Source of the DNA: Chitinophaga eiseniae
GTDB taxonomy: Bacteria > Bacteroidota > Bacteroidia > Chitinophagales > Chitinophagaceae
NCBI RefSeq assembly: GCF_012641265.1
Contig: NZ_JABAHZ010000003.1
Location: forward strand, 767,057 to 831,056
Direction: 5' to 3'
DNA: 64,000 bases
A program made the translations under genes and the position numbers. Below, one piece after another: positions 7,842 through 17,799 of the stretch; position 1 is the stretch's first letter; the number at the start of each line of letters is the position of its first letter. The notes under the pieces were generated by a model. The model made no database searches. It had not been told where the DNA came from and saw only the letters and a program-made list of their open reading frames with translations.

Positions 7842-9251
7842 TTAACAATCAAAAATTTTACCCCTGTTCAATATATTATTCGGGTCAAATATCTGCTTTA
7901 TTTGTTTCATGAGATGCATGGAAGTCTGATCGAAAATGATATCCATATAATTTTTCTGTACCAACCCAATACCATGCTCTCCGGAGATAGTACCGCCCAG
8001 TTGTTTCACCAGCTCAAAAATTTCGCGTATACCTTCCTTGAGGGTACCATTCCATTGTTCTTCTGTGAGCTCGCCCCTGATGATGTTTACATGCAGGTTG
8101 CCATCACCGGCATGCCCGTAGCAAACAGAATGGAATCCGTACCGGTTGCCTATTTCCTTTACACCTTTCAATAGTACCGGTAATTCAGCCCGGGGTACTA
8201 CTGTATCTTCTTCTTTGTAGATAGAATTGGCTTTCACAGCTTCCGCTACCCGGCGACGTAACCTCCAGAGTTCATCCTTTTGCTGGGAATCTTCCGCAAA
8301 CAGGATTTCCCCGATATCAAAGCCCTCTACCACCCCTGCAATTCCCTCCATTTCCTGCATCAATACTTCAGGGTAGTTGCCATCTACTTCAATCAGCAGA
8401 TGGGCCTGGATATCGTCTTCAATGCTTACCGCGCTGCTTTGTACATATTTTGTGACCCAATCCAAAGCATCTCTCTCCATAAATTCCATGGCAGAGGGGG
8501 TATATCCTGCGCGGAAAATGGCGCTCACGGCGGCACAGGCGCTTTCTGCGGAGCGGAAAGGCACCAGCATCAACAAATCATTTTTAGGTAACGGGATCAG
8601 GCGCAACACGATTTTGGTAACAATACCAAGGGTGCCTTCACTGCCTACTACCAGTTGGGTAAGATTATAGCCTGTGGCGTTTTTCAAGACATTAGCACCG
8701 GTCCAGATGATCTCCCCATTGGGCAATACCATTTCAAGATTTAAAACATAATCCTTTACCACGCCATATTTAACGGCCTTTGGGCCACCTGAATTTTCGG
8801 CAATGTTACCGCCTATAAAACAGGTTCCCCGGCTGCTTGGATCAGGGGGATAGAACAGTCCCTTTTCCTTTACGGCGTTCTGTAATTCTTCCGTAATAAC
8901 GCCTGGTTCGGTGATTACCTGGAGATTTCTTTCATCTATCAGCTGAATGCGGTTAAAGCGCTCCATGGAAATGAGCACGCCGCCGTATTGTGCCAGGGCG
9001 CCGCCACTGAGCCCCGTACCACCACCACGGGGCGTTACAGGTAGTAATGCCTCATTACATAACCGCATAATCCGGCTTACCTGTTCGGCCGTATCCGGCT
9101 TTACTACCACTTCCGGCAGGTAATGCAGGTCTTCGGTTTCATCCTGTGCATAACGGCTCATACTTTCTTCGTCGGCCAATACGTATTGCACTCCGGCTAT
9201 TTCGCGTAATGCCGCGATATGGGCGGCAGTTACTTTATTAAACGTTGTCAT
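7842..9251 (-). CDS. GlcD/D-lactate dehydrogenase-type FAD-binding oxidase
   Basis: The 469-residue protein has the FAD-binding type 4 (PCMH) domain at about 35-215, with the signature PRGGGTGLSGGA and IAENSGGPKAVKYG. It is followed by the FAD-linked oxidase C-terminal domain with CYGHAGDGNLHVN and SGEHGIGL near the end. These are the hallmarks of GlcD and related D-2-hydroxyacid dehydrogenases that oxidise glycolate or D-lactate and pass electrons to the respiratory chain. No glcE/glcF partners are adjacent, which favours a D-lactate-type single-subunit enzyme. A TAnnTTTG box lies only 4 bases before the ATG, suggesting a leaderless mRNA. Confidence 0.88.
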   Translation of the reverse strand: MTTFNKVTAAHIAALREIAGVQYVLADEESMSRYAQDETEDLHYLPEVVVKPDTAEQVSRIMRLCNEALLPVTPRGGGTGLSGGALAQYGGVLISMERFNRIQLIDERNLQVITEPGVITEELQNAVKEKGLFYPPDPSSRGTCFIGGNIAENSGGPKAVKYGVVKDYVLNLEMVLPNGEIIWTGANVLKNATGYNLTQLVVGSEGTLGIVTKIVLRLIPLPKNDLLMLVPFRSAESACAAVSAIFRAGYTPSAMEFMERDALDWVTKYVQSSAVSIEDDIQAHLLIEVDGNYPEVLMQEMEGIAGVVEGFDIGEILFAEDSQQKDELWRLRRRVAEAVKANSIYKEEDTVVPRAELPVLLKGVKEIGNRYGFHSVCYGHAGDGNLHVNIIRGELTEEQWNGTLKEGIREIFELVKQLGGTISGEHGIGLVQKNYMDIIFDQTSMHLMKQIKQIFDPNNILNRGKIFDC

Positions 9252-9255
9252 AAAA

Positions 9256-9263
9256 CAAAAGTA
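9256..9263 (-). promoter_or_regulatory. -7 box abutting the GlcD-like gene start
   Basis: Minus-strand TACTTTTG matches TAnnTTTG exactly and is separated from the ATG at 9251 by only 4 bases (TTTT). If used, transcription would begin at or near the start codon. Confidence 0.5.
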
Positions 9264-9297
9264 ATCATAATGCCGGTTAGGTGGTAATATGGGCCTG

Positions 9298-10320
9298 TTA
9301 AAATGAGGGGCAAATGGTGGATCGCCTTGCGTTGGAAAATGTGCGGTTGGTATACAAACCGGTGTATATAATACCTATTTCGTAGGCTCCCCTGCGGTTG
9401 GTGGCAGCAGATAATCCTGAAGTATTAATATCGTAGTTAAACATCAGTTTCAGCGCGTTGATCTGGTACCCTACCAGGAAAATAGCGGCATCGTTTGCAC
9501 GGTAGTAGATACCGCCAAACAACTGTTGTACGCCATCGCCTGATAAGTTATACGCAGCATTTCCCCCCAACATAATTTCACGGGCACCTGCCTGTGTGGA
9601 ATAGTACGCGGCGGGGTTGATAATCACTTTATCACTCATCTTAATGCTGGCGTTCAGAAAACCGATATAGCGGCGGGGCACTTTATTGTTGCCATCAAAG
9701 AACGTTTCGCGGGGAGTGTTAATATGTTGAACGGAAAAACCAGCGTTGATATAAATATTGTCGGTAGGGAAATATGCATAATTCATCCCTGCCTGCAAGT
9801 CGAAATAATTAATACTGCTTTGGGTAATGGGTTCACCGGTAGGTATCTGTGAGTCGAAGAACTTACCATTCCACTGATCGCCAAACGTCAGCTTACTGAT
9901 ATCCACTCTTTTGCCCGCGGAACCGGCATTAAATCCCAACGACAACAGGCTGCTTTGTCCCAGTAACTGGTGATAGGCAATAGATGCATATGCTTTGGTA
10001 GAAGTAAGATTGCCGGCCCCGGCAACGTCCCTGAGTACTACACCGCCCAGGCCTACCCAGCCATATTCCAGCTTGTCGCGGAATAGTTGGAAATCGCCAT
10101 AAGCAGACATCGTTTTATACGGTACCGGAATGCTGGCCCACTGATCGCGGTAATTGATGCCAATACGGTAATTCCCATCAGGAATAAAGCCTGTATTAGC
10201 TGGGTTAGTTGTCAGCGGTGAATTAAAGAACTGCGAAAAGTGGAGGTCTTGCGAAAAGCCACTCACTGCAACAGTTAATAATAACGCCAGACATGTTGAT
10301 AATTTAACGATCTGATTCAT
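9298..10320 (-). CDS. Type IX secretion membrane protein, PorP/SprF family
   Basis: The 340-residue outer-membrane protein has a signal peptide (to about residue 23, SGFSQ) and the family opening QDLHFSQFFNSPLTTNPANTG. A beta-barrel with motifs such as YRDQWASI and GINYR follows. PorP/SprF proteins are outer-membrane partners that anchor or help export T9SS cargos with type B C-terminal signals. It starts 6 bases after the stop of such a cargo gene, and this cargo-SprF order is the standard arrangement. The two are surely one operon and likely a dedicated pair. Confidence 0.92.
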   Translation of the reverse strand: MNQIVKLSTCLALLLTVAVSGFSQDLHFSQFFNSPLTTNPANTGFIPDGNYRIGINYRDQWASIPVPYKTMSAYGDFQLFRDKLEYGWVGLGGVVLRDVAGAGNLTSTKAYASIAYHQLLGQSSLLSLGFNAGSAGKRVDISKLTFGDQWNGKFFDSQIPTGEPITQSSINYFDLQAGMNYAYFPTDNIYINAGFSVQHINTPRETFFDGNNKVPRRYIGFLNASIKMSDKVIINPAAYYSTQAGAREIMLGGNAAYNLSGDGVQQLFGGIYYRANDAAIFLVGYQINALKLMFNYDINTSGLSAATNRRGAYEIGIIYTGLYTNRTFSNARRSTICPSF

Positions 10321-10326
10321 GGCTCA

Positions 10327-13300
10327 TCATCTTAACAAGGTTACACTTCCGGATCTGCTGCCTTTGGTGCCGTCTGTAAACTCGAGGTTTACAATATAGG
10401 CATAAGCGTCCATTGGCTGAAGGTTCCCCTTAAACCGGCCGTCCCAGCCGATCCGGGGATCTGAACTTTCAAATACCAATTGGCCCCAGCGATTAAATAT
10501 TTTAAGATTGAATTTGGTCGCTCCAAAAGCTTTTACATAAAAAATATTGTTCTTTCCATTCGGTGCAAAGGCATTAGGCACATCGAACAACGGCACTACA
10601 ATAGCGCTTACCTCTTTACAGATAGTAGCGGCACAACCGGCCGAATTGATAGCCGTCAGGCACACGTTGTAATTACCTGTTCTTAAATACTGGTGCGAAG
10701 GTTCTGCTACCGAAGTGGTATCTCCATCTCCAAAATTCCAGAGATAGTGTATGGCATCTTTGGAAGTATTGGTGAACTGCAATGGCGTATTTTCAATCGG
10801 CGTTACCGGCGTGAAAGTGAAACCAGCCGTAGGAGGCGGTACTACCATTACAGATTTTGTAATACTGTCTTTCTTGTTACAGGTGTTGGGATCTTCTACC
10901 ACCAGTTTAACATCAACATTACCGGGGATATTAAACGTATGTAATGGATAAGGATCTGTGGATGTTTTACCATCATCGCTGAATGTCCACAGGAACGATT
11001 CTCCACCGAGGGTGGTATTATTCATTTGCATGGTGACGCCCTGGCAAATAGTATCCGGCATGGTAAAAGCGGCTACCACGTTAATGGCTACACGCAATGG
11101 CCGCGTAACGGTTTGCGGCGCATTACAAAAGTTGGTATCCACCAGCGTTAAGCTGGCATTGTATATGCCGGCGGCTTTATAAAAGTGCATCACCGGCGTC
11201 ATCATACTGGTATATTGCAACGGACTGCCGTCGCCAAAATCAAGTATAAATGAGCTATCCCTGTAGGGGTTGGAGGCAGGAGGCGGAATCGGATTGGTAA
11301 AAGAATATTTTAACTGGTCGCAGGGCTGCTCGCGTTTGGCTACCAGGTCAAACTTGGCTTCATTATTTCCCAGCTTTACATCGATATAAGCAGTATCGGA
11401 TCCGTTACAGCTACTGGGATCAAACTTTACTACCCTGACGCGATAGGAACCTACTTTACTAAACAGGTGTTTTACGGTATCCAGCTCCGGACCGCCGGTC
11501 AGCAGCGGGGAACCATCGCCGAAAGACCATTCGTAGCTTTTGCCCGGGCGACCGGTAGTATCTACAAACGTAATTTCTTCCGGTGCACAATAGTTTTTAC
11601 GGCGATCCAGCGTTTTGGCGCCAACTTTCACACCGTCCAGGTTAAATGCTATTTTGAGCGCGCCAAAGTTACACCCACGCGGAGGCGTGCTGGAATAAGC
11701 ACCCGGCGTGGTAGGATATGCCGGTTTAAAACCCGACTGACTCACTTCGCACCAGGCACAAATACCCTGGTAAATAATACCGTTTCTATCGAACCGGCTG
11801 GTGCCTCCATCTACGTGTTCGTATAAACCATTTCCGCCAAAATAACTGCCGTACAGGGGTGCAACACCATCGCGCTGCAATACAAAGAAATAGAAGTCCA
11901 TTCCATCTGTACTGCGCTGTAATGCGTCAGGACTTACATACATACCGAATGTAGTGGAATTGGGATAGCCATCGCCCTGGTTGATTCCTCCTCCCCAGCC
12001 CGACACATACACATTCTCACACCGGTCTACCAGGAAGGCAGTAGGGGAAATATTGGGAGAAGATACCAGCGCTCTGCTTTTACCAAACGTGGTAGAATAT
12101 ACGAAATCAGATAAATCTGCATTCAGCTTGGAAATAAACTGTAATCCGTTACCATTGTAATAATTGCTGGCCAGCAATTTAATGGGCCAGGCTCCTTCCG
12201 TGGTGCCCATTACATATACAAACCCCTTCTTATCGAGCTGAATACCATAGATCTGGTCAGCTGAAGGGTCATCAGATCCAAGGAAGGTGCTTTGTATGAT
12301 GGACTGTCCGTCGTTGGTAATATGGGCAATAAAGCCATCACATACACCACCGCGATACGTTGTATACTTGGTATTGCCTTTAATCGGGAAGTCGCTGCTG
12401 GCCGTACCTCCGGCTACATACAGCGTATTCAGGCCATTTAATGCTATCACATAGCCTGCATCTTCCTTAGATCCTCCCAGGTAGGTAGACCATACCAGGT
12501 CCTGGCAGAGTGGATTTATTTTCATGACCACAGCGTCTTGTCCGCCACCAAAGGATGTTTGGAGCACGTTGCCCACTATAGGAAAATCGGCAGAGCGGGT
12601 AGAGCTGGTCATGTAAATATATCCTGCATCATCTATCACCACTTCACTGCGGGCATCGTCGCCATAATTACGTAACAGTACGCGGGCGCCGCCGGAACGC
12701 ACGTCGCTGATATTTACACCGTCCTGGCCGGTACCGCCAATCACCAGCGATCCTATTATCTTGGTGGCGTCGGCATTGAATTTAGTGACTACAATATCCC
12801 ATCCACCGCCGGGGCCTTTCTGCTTATCGGCGGGATAATCGCGGGAAGTGGTTCTACCGGCTACCACCAGGTTACCATCCTTATCCACAAACAAGCTGTG
12901 GGGCTGGTCGGCGCCATTTCCGCCCAGGTAAGTAGCATAAATCAATTTGTTCCCGGTGGGATTGAATTTGGAAATACCAATATCAAAACCTGTTTGTCCA
13001 CCGGGGCCAATAAAAACGCTTTGCACTACGCCAGGTGTGGTAGGATAGCCAGCGCCAAACACAATACCTCCTCCGTAAAAATTACCGGCATCATCATAAG
13101 TAGCGGTAAAGCCCCAGTTATCGGCCCGGGAACCGGATACGGTGGAGAAAACATAAATCGGATCTATCACAAGCGGGTAGGCCGGGTTATAGTCGCCTGA
13201 AATCTTGAATCCCAGTTTATTGCCATTCAGTTTATAAGCTACCTTTACGGTTATACGTTCATTGTTAACATATTGATATGCAAAAGGCAACTGTTCTATT

Positions 13301-14034
13301 ACATCTCCAACAGAGGTATGCACATACAGTTGTCCCTTTTTTAATTCCATGCCGGTAGGACCATCGTATTGCAACTGAATCTTGTCTGGATTAGCGCCGG
13401 GATGAATGATCAGGTCGTATTTCAGCTGGGAGCCTTCTGAGTAAATATGTGCATCGATACCGGGATACAGGGAATTGTAGTGAATACCCTGGAATGCTTT
13501 AACTCCGGCGGCCCATTTACTGCGATCGTTCCCGATAAAATAGTTGCTTACTACATCCTGTTGCTTTTCCGGTACCATTTCCGGGTTAGGGTTGGCATTC
13601 AGGAAAGTGATGTTATAGGCATGTCCTCTTACATCGGGGTAACTTCCAGGCCTTGGAGGCGGCTTTTCTCCACCGTTATCTCCCGGCAGGTGGGTGTCGG
13701 GCGTATTGGTGGAAACATTGGATTTGTTACTGAAGTCATTACGGTGAATGTACTTGATAGAATCGGCCCGGTGGGAATGTCCGTGCACTGCTTCATCCAG
13801 TGCCCACATATCATCCGGGTTATACATCAGGAACGTAAATCCGGTTTTCCTGAGAAAGACAGAAGCGCCATCAAACTCAGTTTTATAAATAACATCCGGG
13901 TTCCATTGTCCTTTGTTTTCTTTGAAATCCAGGGGAGTAAAATTCAGCGGCCGTTGCTGCGCCAGAGCAAGTCCTCCGGGAAGCAAGCAGCATATCATCC
14001 ATCCAATAAGGCCGGTCGGGAAGGTAAATTTCAA
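10327..14034 (-). CDS. T9SS type B-sorted surface protein with SBBP repeats and PKD domains
   Basis: This giant secreted protein (about 1235 residues from the chosen start) has several regions. A DUF7948-like N-terminal region (FKENKGQW) is followed by several SBBP beta-propeller repeats (YATYLGGNGADQPHSL, YSTYLGGSKEDAGYV and others). Then come about four PKD/Ig-like domains (YEWSFGDGSPL, YLWNFGDGDTTS), and a gliding-motility-associated C-terminal domain (FDVPNAFAPNG ... FNRWGQLVFES ... SGSVTLLR) for T9SS export. The frame opens at TTG 14097, but a TTG at 14034 gives an ideal signal peptide (MKFTFPTGLIGW ... GGLALAQ), so that start is preferred. The C-terminal domain lacks the usual GDG (it reads PNGKNN). 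It is co-transcribed with the PorP/SprF gene. Confidence 0.88.
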   Translation of the reverse strand: MKFTFPTGLIGWMICCLLPGGLALAQQRPLNFTPLDFKENKGQWNPDVIYKTEFDGASVFLRKTGFTFLMYNPDDMWALDEAVHGHSHRADSIKYIHRNDFSNKSNVSTNTPDTHLPGDNGGEKPPPRPGSYPDVRGHAYNITFLNANPNPEMVPEKQQDVVSNYFIGNDRSKWAAGVKAFQGIHYNSLYPGIDAHIYSEGSQLKYDLIIHPGANPDKIQLQYDGPTGMELKKGQLYVHTSVGDVIEQLPFAYQYVNNERITVKVAYKLNGNKLGFKISGDYNPAYPLVIDPIYVFSTVSGSRADNWGFTATYDDAGNFYGGGIVFGAGYPTTPGVVQSVFIGPGGQTGFDIGISKFNPTGNKLIYATYLGGNGADQPHSLFVDKDGNLVVAGRTTSRDYPADKQKGPGGGWDIVVTKFNADATKIIGSLVIGGTGQDGVNISDVRSGGARVLLRNYGDDARSEVVIDDAGYIYMTSSTRSADFPIVGNVLQTSFGGGQDAVVMKINPLCQDLVWSTYLGGSKEDAGYVIALNGLNTLYVAGGTASSDFPIKGNTKYTTYRGGVCDGFIAHITNDGQSIIQSTFLGSDDPSADQIYGIQLDKKGFVYVMGTTEGAWPIKLLASNYYNGNGLQFISKLNADLSDFVYSTTFGKSRALVSSPNISPTAFLVDRCENVYVSGWGGGINQGDGYPNSTTFGMYVSPDALQRSTDGMDFYFFVLQRDGVAPLYGSYFGGNGLYEHVDGGTSRFDRNGIIYQGICAWCEVSQSGFKPAYPTTPGAYSSTPPRGCNFGALKIAFNLDGVKVGAKTLDRRKNYCAPEEITFVDTTGRPGKSYEWSFGDGSPLLTGGPELDTVKHLFSKVGSYRVRVVKFDPSSCNGSDTAYIDVKLGNNEAKFDLVAKREQPCDQLKYSFTNPIPPPASNPYRDSSFILDFGDGSPLQYTSMMTPVMHFYKAAGIYNASLTLVDTNFCNAPQTVTRPLRVAINVVAAFTMPDTICQGVTMQMNNTTLGGESFLWTFSDDGKTSTDPYPLHTFNIPGNVDVKLVVEDPNTCNKKDSITKSVMVVPPPTAGFTFTPVTPIENTPLQFTNTSKDAIHYLWNFGDGDTTSVAEPSHQYLRTGNYNVCLTAINSAGCAATICKEVSAIVVPLFDVPNAFAPNGKNNIFYVKAFGATKFNLKIFNRWGQLVFESSDPRIGWDGRFKGNLQPMDAYAYIVNLEFTDGTKGSRSGSVTLLR

Positions 14035-14223
14035 CGGGATCAGATTTATTTTATAGTTAAAAACCAATATAATACTATAAACGCAGAAGCCACTCAAATT
14101 GTTACGGTCCTGGAAAGCAGAAAGTGTTGAAAACGAAGAAAAACAGGTTAAACGGGATGCAAGTGACTTACTACTTCAGCAGCTTTTTGCTAACGCTTCA
14201 TCAATTAATAAACGTTAAAATAC

Positions 14224-16284
14224 TCAGGAAATTTTACTCCATGCGGATTTACTTCGCTGGGCGGCTAAAAAATCTTTTAATGCCTGATTTTCAGGCAACA
14301 GCAAATCGGTGTCTTCGGACAATATTTTCTCCGCGCTGGCCCGGGCAGCGTCCAGGATCGGTTTATCGGCTACAATATCGGCCAGTTTAAAATCGAGCAC
14401 CCCGCTTTGCCGGGTTCCTTCAATATCGCCGGGGCCCCTGAGTTCCATATCTTTTTCGGAAATAATGAATCCATCGTTGGTTTGTACCATCACGTTGATA
14501 CGTTCTTTGGAATCCTGGCTGAGTTTATTGCCGGTCATGAGTATGCAGAACGATTGTTCGGCGCCCCGCCCTACCCTTCCTCTCAGCTGGTGCAGCTGCG
14601 ACAAGCCAAAGCGCTCTGTGCTTTCAATCACCATCACAGAAGCGTTGGGTACGTTCACCCCCACTTCAATCACCGTGGTGGCTACCATGATATGGGTATC
14701 GCCGGTAACAAAGCGCTGCATGTTGGTCTGGCGCTGATCTGCCGGCTGCCGGCCATGTACCATACTGATATAAAACTGCGGTTCGGGGAAAAAGGCTTTT
14801 ACTTCCTCATAGCCTTTCATCAGGTTTTCATAGTCCAGCTTTTCCGAGTCTTCAATCAGTGGGTATACAATGTATGCCTGCCTGCCCTTCTTTATTTCTG
14901 TCCTGATAAAATCCATAACCTGCGGACGTTGATACTCCGTACGATGCACGGTGGTAATAGGTTTACGTCCGGGAGGCATTTCATCAATTACAGACACGTC
15001 AAGGTCGCCGTAAATAGTCATCGCCAGTGTTCTTGGGATAGGCGTTGCCGTCATAACGAGGATATGCGGTGGTATATGATTCTTTTCCCATAGGCGTGCC
15101 CGTTGTGCCACCCCAAAGCGGTGTTGTTCATCCACAATGGCCATTCCCAGGTTTTTAAACTGTACTTCTTTTTCCAGCAGGGCATGTGTTCCTACAAGTA
15201 TGTCGATGCTGCCATCGAGTGCGCCTTCCAGTATTTTTTTCCGGGCCTTTCCTTTGATGCTACCGGTCAACAGGGCAACATTTACGTTCATGCGTTCCAG
15301 TAATTCCGCGATGCCCTTGAAATGTTGCTGGGAAAGGATTTCTGTAGGCGCCATCAAACAGGCCTGGAAACCATTGTCTTTCGCAAGCAGCATGGTTAAT
15401 AAAGCTACCATGGTTTTGCCGCTACCTACGTCTCCCTGCAGCAGGCGATTCATCTGCCGCCCATGCATGGTATCCGTTCTGATTTCCCTTAATACCCTTT
15501 TTTGTGCGCCAGTTAAGGAAAAAGGCAGGTGTTGGTTGTAGAATTCATTAAACGAATCGCCTACGGCGCCAAATACATATCCCTGCGATTGCTTGTGCCG
15601 CTTTAGTTTCAGCCGGCAGATACGTATCTGTGCAATGAATAATTCTTCAAATTTCAGTCGTCTTTGCGCCAGGCGAGCTTCGTCTTCATTAGCCGGCAAA
15701 TGTATTTTGAAATACGCCATCGACCTGGGCATCAACCGGTACTGCTGCAATACATCCAAAGGAATATTTTCCCGGATTTCGAGCGGTGACAACTGCTCCA
15801 GCAAGTTTTTGGTAAGTTTTCCTATAGCCTTTGCCGTTAGTCCGCGGGCTTTCAGTTTCTCAGTGGTATAATATACCGGTTCGAGAAATTGTTTACCGGT
15901 AGCAATTTCCTCTGTGAGCAGGTCCATCTCAGGATGTGCCAGCTGGGTAACGCCATTGAATACAGATATACGGCCATATACCAGGTAGGCTACATTTTCC
16001 TGCAGCGATTTCTGCATCCATTGCCAGCCCTGGAACCACACCAGGTCGATGGTACCCGTTTCATCGCGGAAAGTAGCTACCAACCTTTTCGACCTGTTTT
16101 CTCCCATCACCACCATATTGATAATTTTTCCACGGATCTGCACAAAGTCTTCATACCCACTCAGGGTAGCAATTTTATCGATCTTGGTGCGATCTACATA
16201 CCGGAAGGGAAAATACTGGAGCAAGTCTCCAAAGGTATATACCTTGATTTCTTTACGGAGCAGTTCACCCTTCTGTGGGCCCAC
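14224..16284 (-). CDS. recG: ATP-dependent DNA helicase RecG
   Basis: The 686-residue protein (from GTG 16284) carries the RecG wedge/OB domain at the N-terminus and helicase motifs GDVGSGKT (284-291), DEQH (385-388), TATPIPRT and QLRGRVGRG. It remodels stalled replication forks and Holliday junctions. The conserved RecG N-terminus continues upstream of the GTG in frame (NPIEYLKGVGPQ), but no ATG, GTG or TTG occurs there before the promoter box at 16358-16365. The true start is therefore probably a rare codon such as ATA at 16317 or ATT at 16335. Otherwise the length fits the family. Confidence 0.93.
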   Translation of the reverse strand: MGPQKGELLRKEIKVYTFGDLLQYFPFRYVDRTKIDKIATLSGYEDFVQIRGKIINMVVMGENRSKRLVATFRDETGTIDLVWFQGWQWMQKSLQENVAYLVYGRISVFNGVTQLAHPEMDLLTEEIATGKQFLEPVYYTTEKLKARGLTAKAIGKLTKNLLEQLSPLEIRENIPLDVLQQYRLMPRSMAYFKIHLPANEDEARLAQRRLKFEELFIAQIRICRLKLKRHKQSQGYVFGAVGDSFNEFYNQHLPFSLTGAQKRVLREIRTDTMHGRQMNRLLQGDVGSGKTMVALLTMLLAKDNGFQACLMAPTEILSQQHFKGIAELLERMNVNVALLTGSIKGKARKKILEGALDGSIDILVGTHALLEKEVQFKNLGMAIVDEQHRFGVAQRARLWEKNHIPPHILVMTATPIPRTLAMTIYGDLDVSVIDEMPPGRKPITTVHRTEYQRPQVMDFIRTEIKKGRQAYIVYPLIEDSEKLDYENLMKGYEEVKAFFPEPQFYISMVHGRQPADQRQTNMQRFVTGDTHIMVATTVIEVGVNVPNASVMVIESTERFGLSQLHQLRGRVGRGAEQSFCILMTGNKLSQDSKERINVMVQTNDGFIISEKDMELRGPGDIEGTRQSGVLDFKLADIVADKPILDAARASAEKILSEDTDLLLPENQALKDFLAAQRSKSAWSKIS

Positions 16285-16357
16285 TCCCTTCAGGTATTCT
16301 ATTGGATTGGATAATATGGCGGTAAAAGTAGAAATGATATACGCTTTTAGTGAATGA

Positions 16358-16365
16358 CAAAAATA
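16358..16365 (-). promoter_or_regulatory. -7 promoter box of recG
   Basis: Minus-strand TATTTTTG matches TAnnTTTG exactly. It caps how far upstream recG can start (transcription start expected near 16351) and directly abuts the citrate synthase terminator. Confidence 0.5.
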
Positions 16366-16404
16366 AAAAAGGCAAATGGTAAAAATTCACCACTTGCCTT
16401 TTTT
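16365..16404 (-). terminator. Intrinsic terminator of the citrate synthase gene
   Basis: Arms 16365-16379 and 16390-16404 pair over nearly 15 bases (AAAAAAGGCAA / TTGCCTTTTTT core). On the minus strand the hairpin ends in a T-run, 18 bases after the citrate synthase stop codon. Confidence 0.8.
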
Positions 16405-16422
16405 AGTAAAAAACAATTATAA

Positions 16423-17748
16423 CTATTCGGCTACTGCATCTACTTTACCTTCTGCAAACTGCTTCATCCACTCAGTGGTAACAGATTTCGGTCTTTCCAG
16501 GGAAAGTCCCAGCGCTCTGTCCCAGCAAAGAGAAGCCAATACGCCCAATGCACGGGATACGCCAAACAATACGGTATAGAATTCATATTCCACCATACCA
16601 TAATGTACCAGCAATGCACCGGAGTGAGCATCTACGTTAGGCCATGGGTTCTTTACTTTACCCAGGTCCTGCAGAATGGGCGGTACTGTTTCGTATACGG
16701 TCCACACAATTTTCACCAGCTCATCGTTTGGAAGGTGTTTCTTGGCAAATTCCATCTGTGCAGTAAAGCGCGGATCTGTTTTACGCAATACTGCGTGACC
16801 ATAACCCGGCACTACTTTACCTTCGGAGAGTGTTTTTTGAACATAGGCCGTAATTTGCTCTTTGGTAGGCACGCCACCACCCAGTTCTTCACGCATCTGG
16901 AGTATCCATTTGATCACTTCCTGGTTAGCCAAACCGTGTAAAGGACCGGCCAGACCGTTCATACCGGCAGCGAATGACAAATAAGCATCGCTGAGGGCAG
17001 AACCTACCAGGTGCGTCGTGTGTGCACTCACGTTACCACCTTCGTGATCGGCGTGAATCACCATGTACAGGCGCATCAGCTCTTTAAATCCTTCATCAGA
17101 ATAGCCCAGCATATGTGCAAAGTTACCTGCCCAGTCGAGCATGCCATTAGGCTGTATATGTTGGCCACCTTTATATTTGCGACGGTATACATAAGCTGCA
17201 ATACGCGGTAAACGTGCAATGAGGTTCATAGTGTCCTCATAGGTGAAACTCCAGTAATCTTTTTTGTTCATTCCTTCCGCATATTCATGTGCGAAAGAAG
17301 ATTCTGTTTGTAATGCCATGATACCCACGTTGAACATGGTCATTGGGTGGGTAGTGATAGGTAATGCGTCAATAGCAGCGAAAACGTGATTAGGTACATG
17401 AGAACGACGGCCCCACATGCTGGAGAGATATTGAACATCTGCTTCCGTAGGCAGTTCACCGATCAGCATCAGGTAAAATAAACCTTCCGGCAATGGTTCT
17501 GCACCTCCCGGCGCTTTTGGTAAATGTTCTCTTAACTCCGGAATAGAATATCCGCGAAAACGAATCCCTTCGTTGGCATCCAGTAAGGAAGTTTCAGTGA
17601 CCAACCCGGTAATACCACGCATACCCTGGTAAACCTGCGCCAGTGTTACATCTTCAATTTTTTTGTTACCGTGATTCTTTACCAGATCTTTTACTTCAAT
17701 GTTAAGTTCATCTGCTTTAACCTTGAATTTCTCTTTTATGTACCCCAT
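16423..17748 (-). CDS. gltA: Citrate (Si)-synthase, eukaryote-like type
   Basis: The enzyme condenses oxaloacetate and acetyl-CoA to citrate, the entry step of the TCA cycle. Catalytic-region motifs are HADHEGGNVSAHT (substrate His), GPLHGLANQEV, and PGYGHAVLRKTDPRF (second His and Arg). The 441-residue length and the N-terminal YIKEKFKVKADELNIEVKDL-like helix resemble mitochondrial-type synthases found in many Bacteroidota, not the short hexameric type of E. coli. The frame opens at 17787, but that codon would coincide with the predicted transcription start, so ATG 17748 (MGYIKEKF) is chosen. It is monocistronic with its own terminator. Confidence 0.93.
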   Translation of the reverse strand: MGYIKEKFKVKADELNIEVKDLVKNHGNKKIEDVTLAQVYQGMRGITGLVTETSLLDANEGIRFRGYSIPELREHLPKAPGGAEPLPEGLFYLMLIGELPTEADVQYLSSMWGRRSHVPNHVFAAIDALPITTHPMTMFNVGIMALQTESSFAHEYAEGMNKKDYWSFTYEDTMNLIARLPRIAAYVYRRKYKGGQHIQPNGMLDWAGNFAHMLGYSDEGFKELMRLYMVIHADHEGGNVSAHTTHLVGSALSDAYLSFAAGMNGLAGPLHGLANQEVIKWILQMREELGGGVPTKEQITAYVQKTLSEGKVVPGYGHAVLRKTDPRFTAQMEFAKKHLPNDELVKIVWTVYETVPPILQDLGKVKNPWPNVDAHSGALLVHYGMVEYEFYTVLFGVSRALGVLASLCWDRALGLSLERPKSVTTEWMKQFAEGKVDAVAE

Positions 17749-17791
17749 TTTACTGCTATTGTTATTAATGAAAACAAAATCGATCAATAGT

Positions 17792-17799
17792 CAAAAGTA
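17792..17799 (-). promoter_or_regulatory. -7 promoter box of citrate synthase
   Basis: Minus-strand TACTTTTG matches TAnnTTTG exactly. The predicted leader to ATG 17748 is about 38 bases. The rest of 17800-18020 is very AT-rich and shows no gene. Confidence 0.5.

Noticed and set aside
13447..14130. Plus-strand 227-codon open frame
   Set aside because: It lies inside the SBBP/PKD gene on the opposite strand, has no family features, and is a composition-driven shadow.
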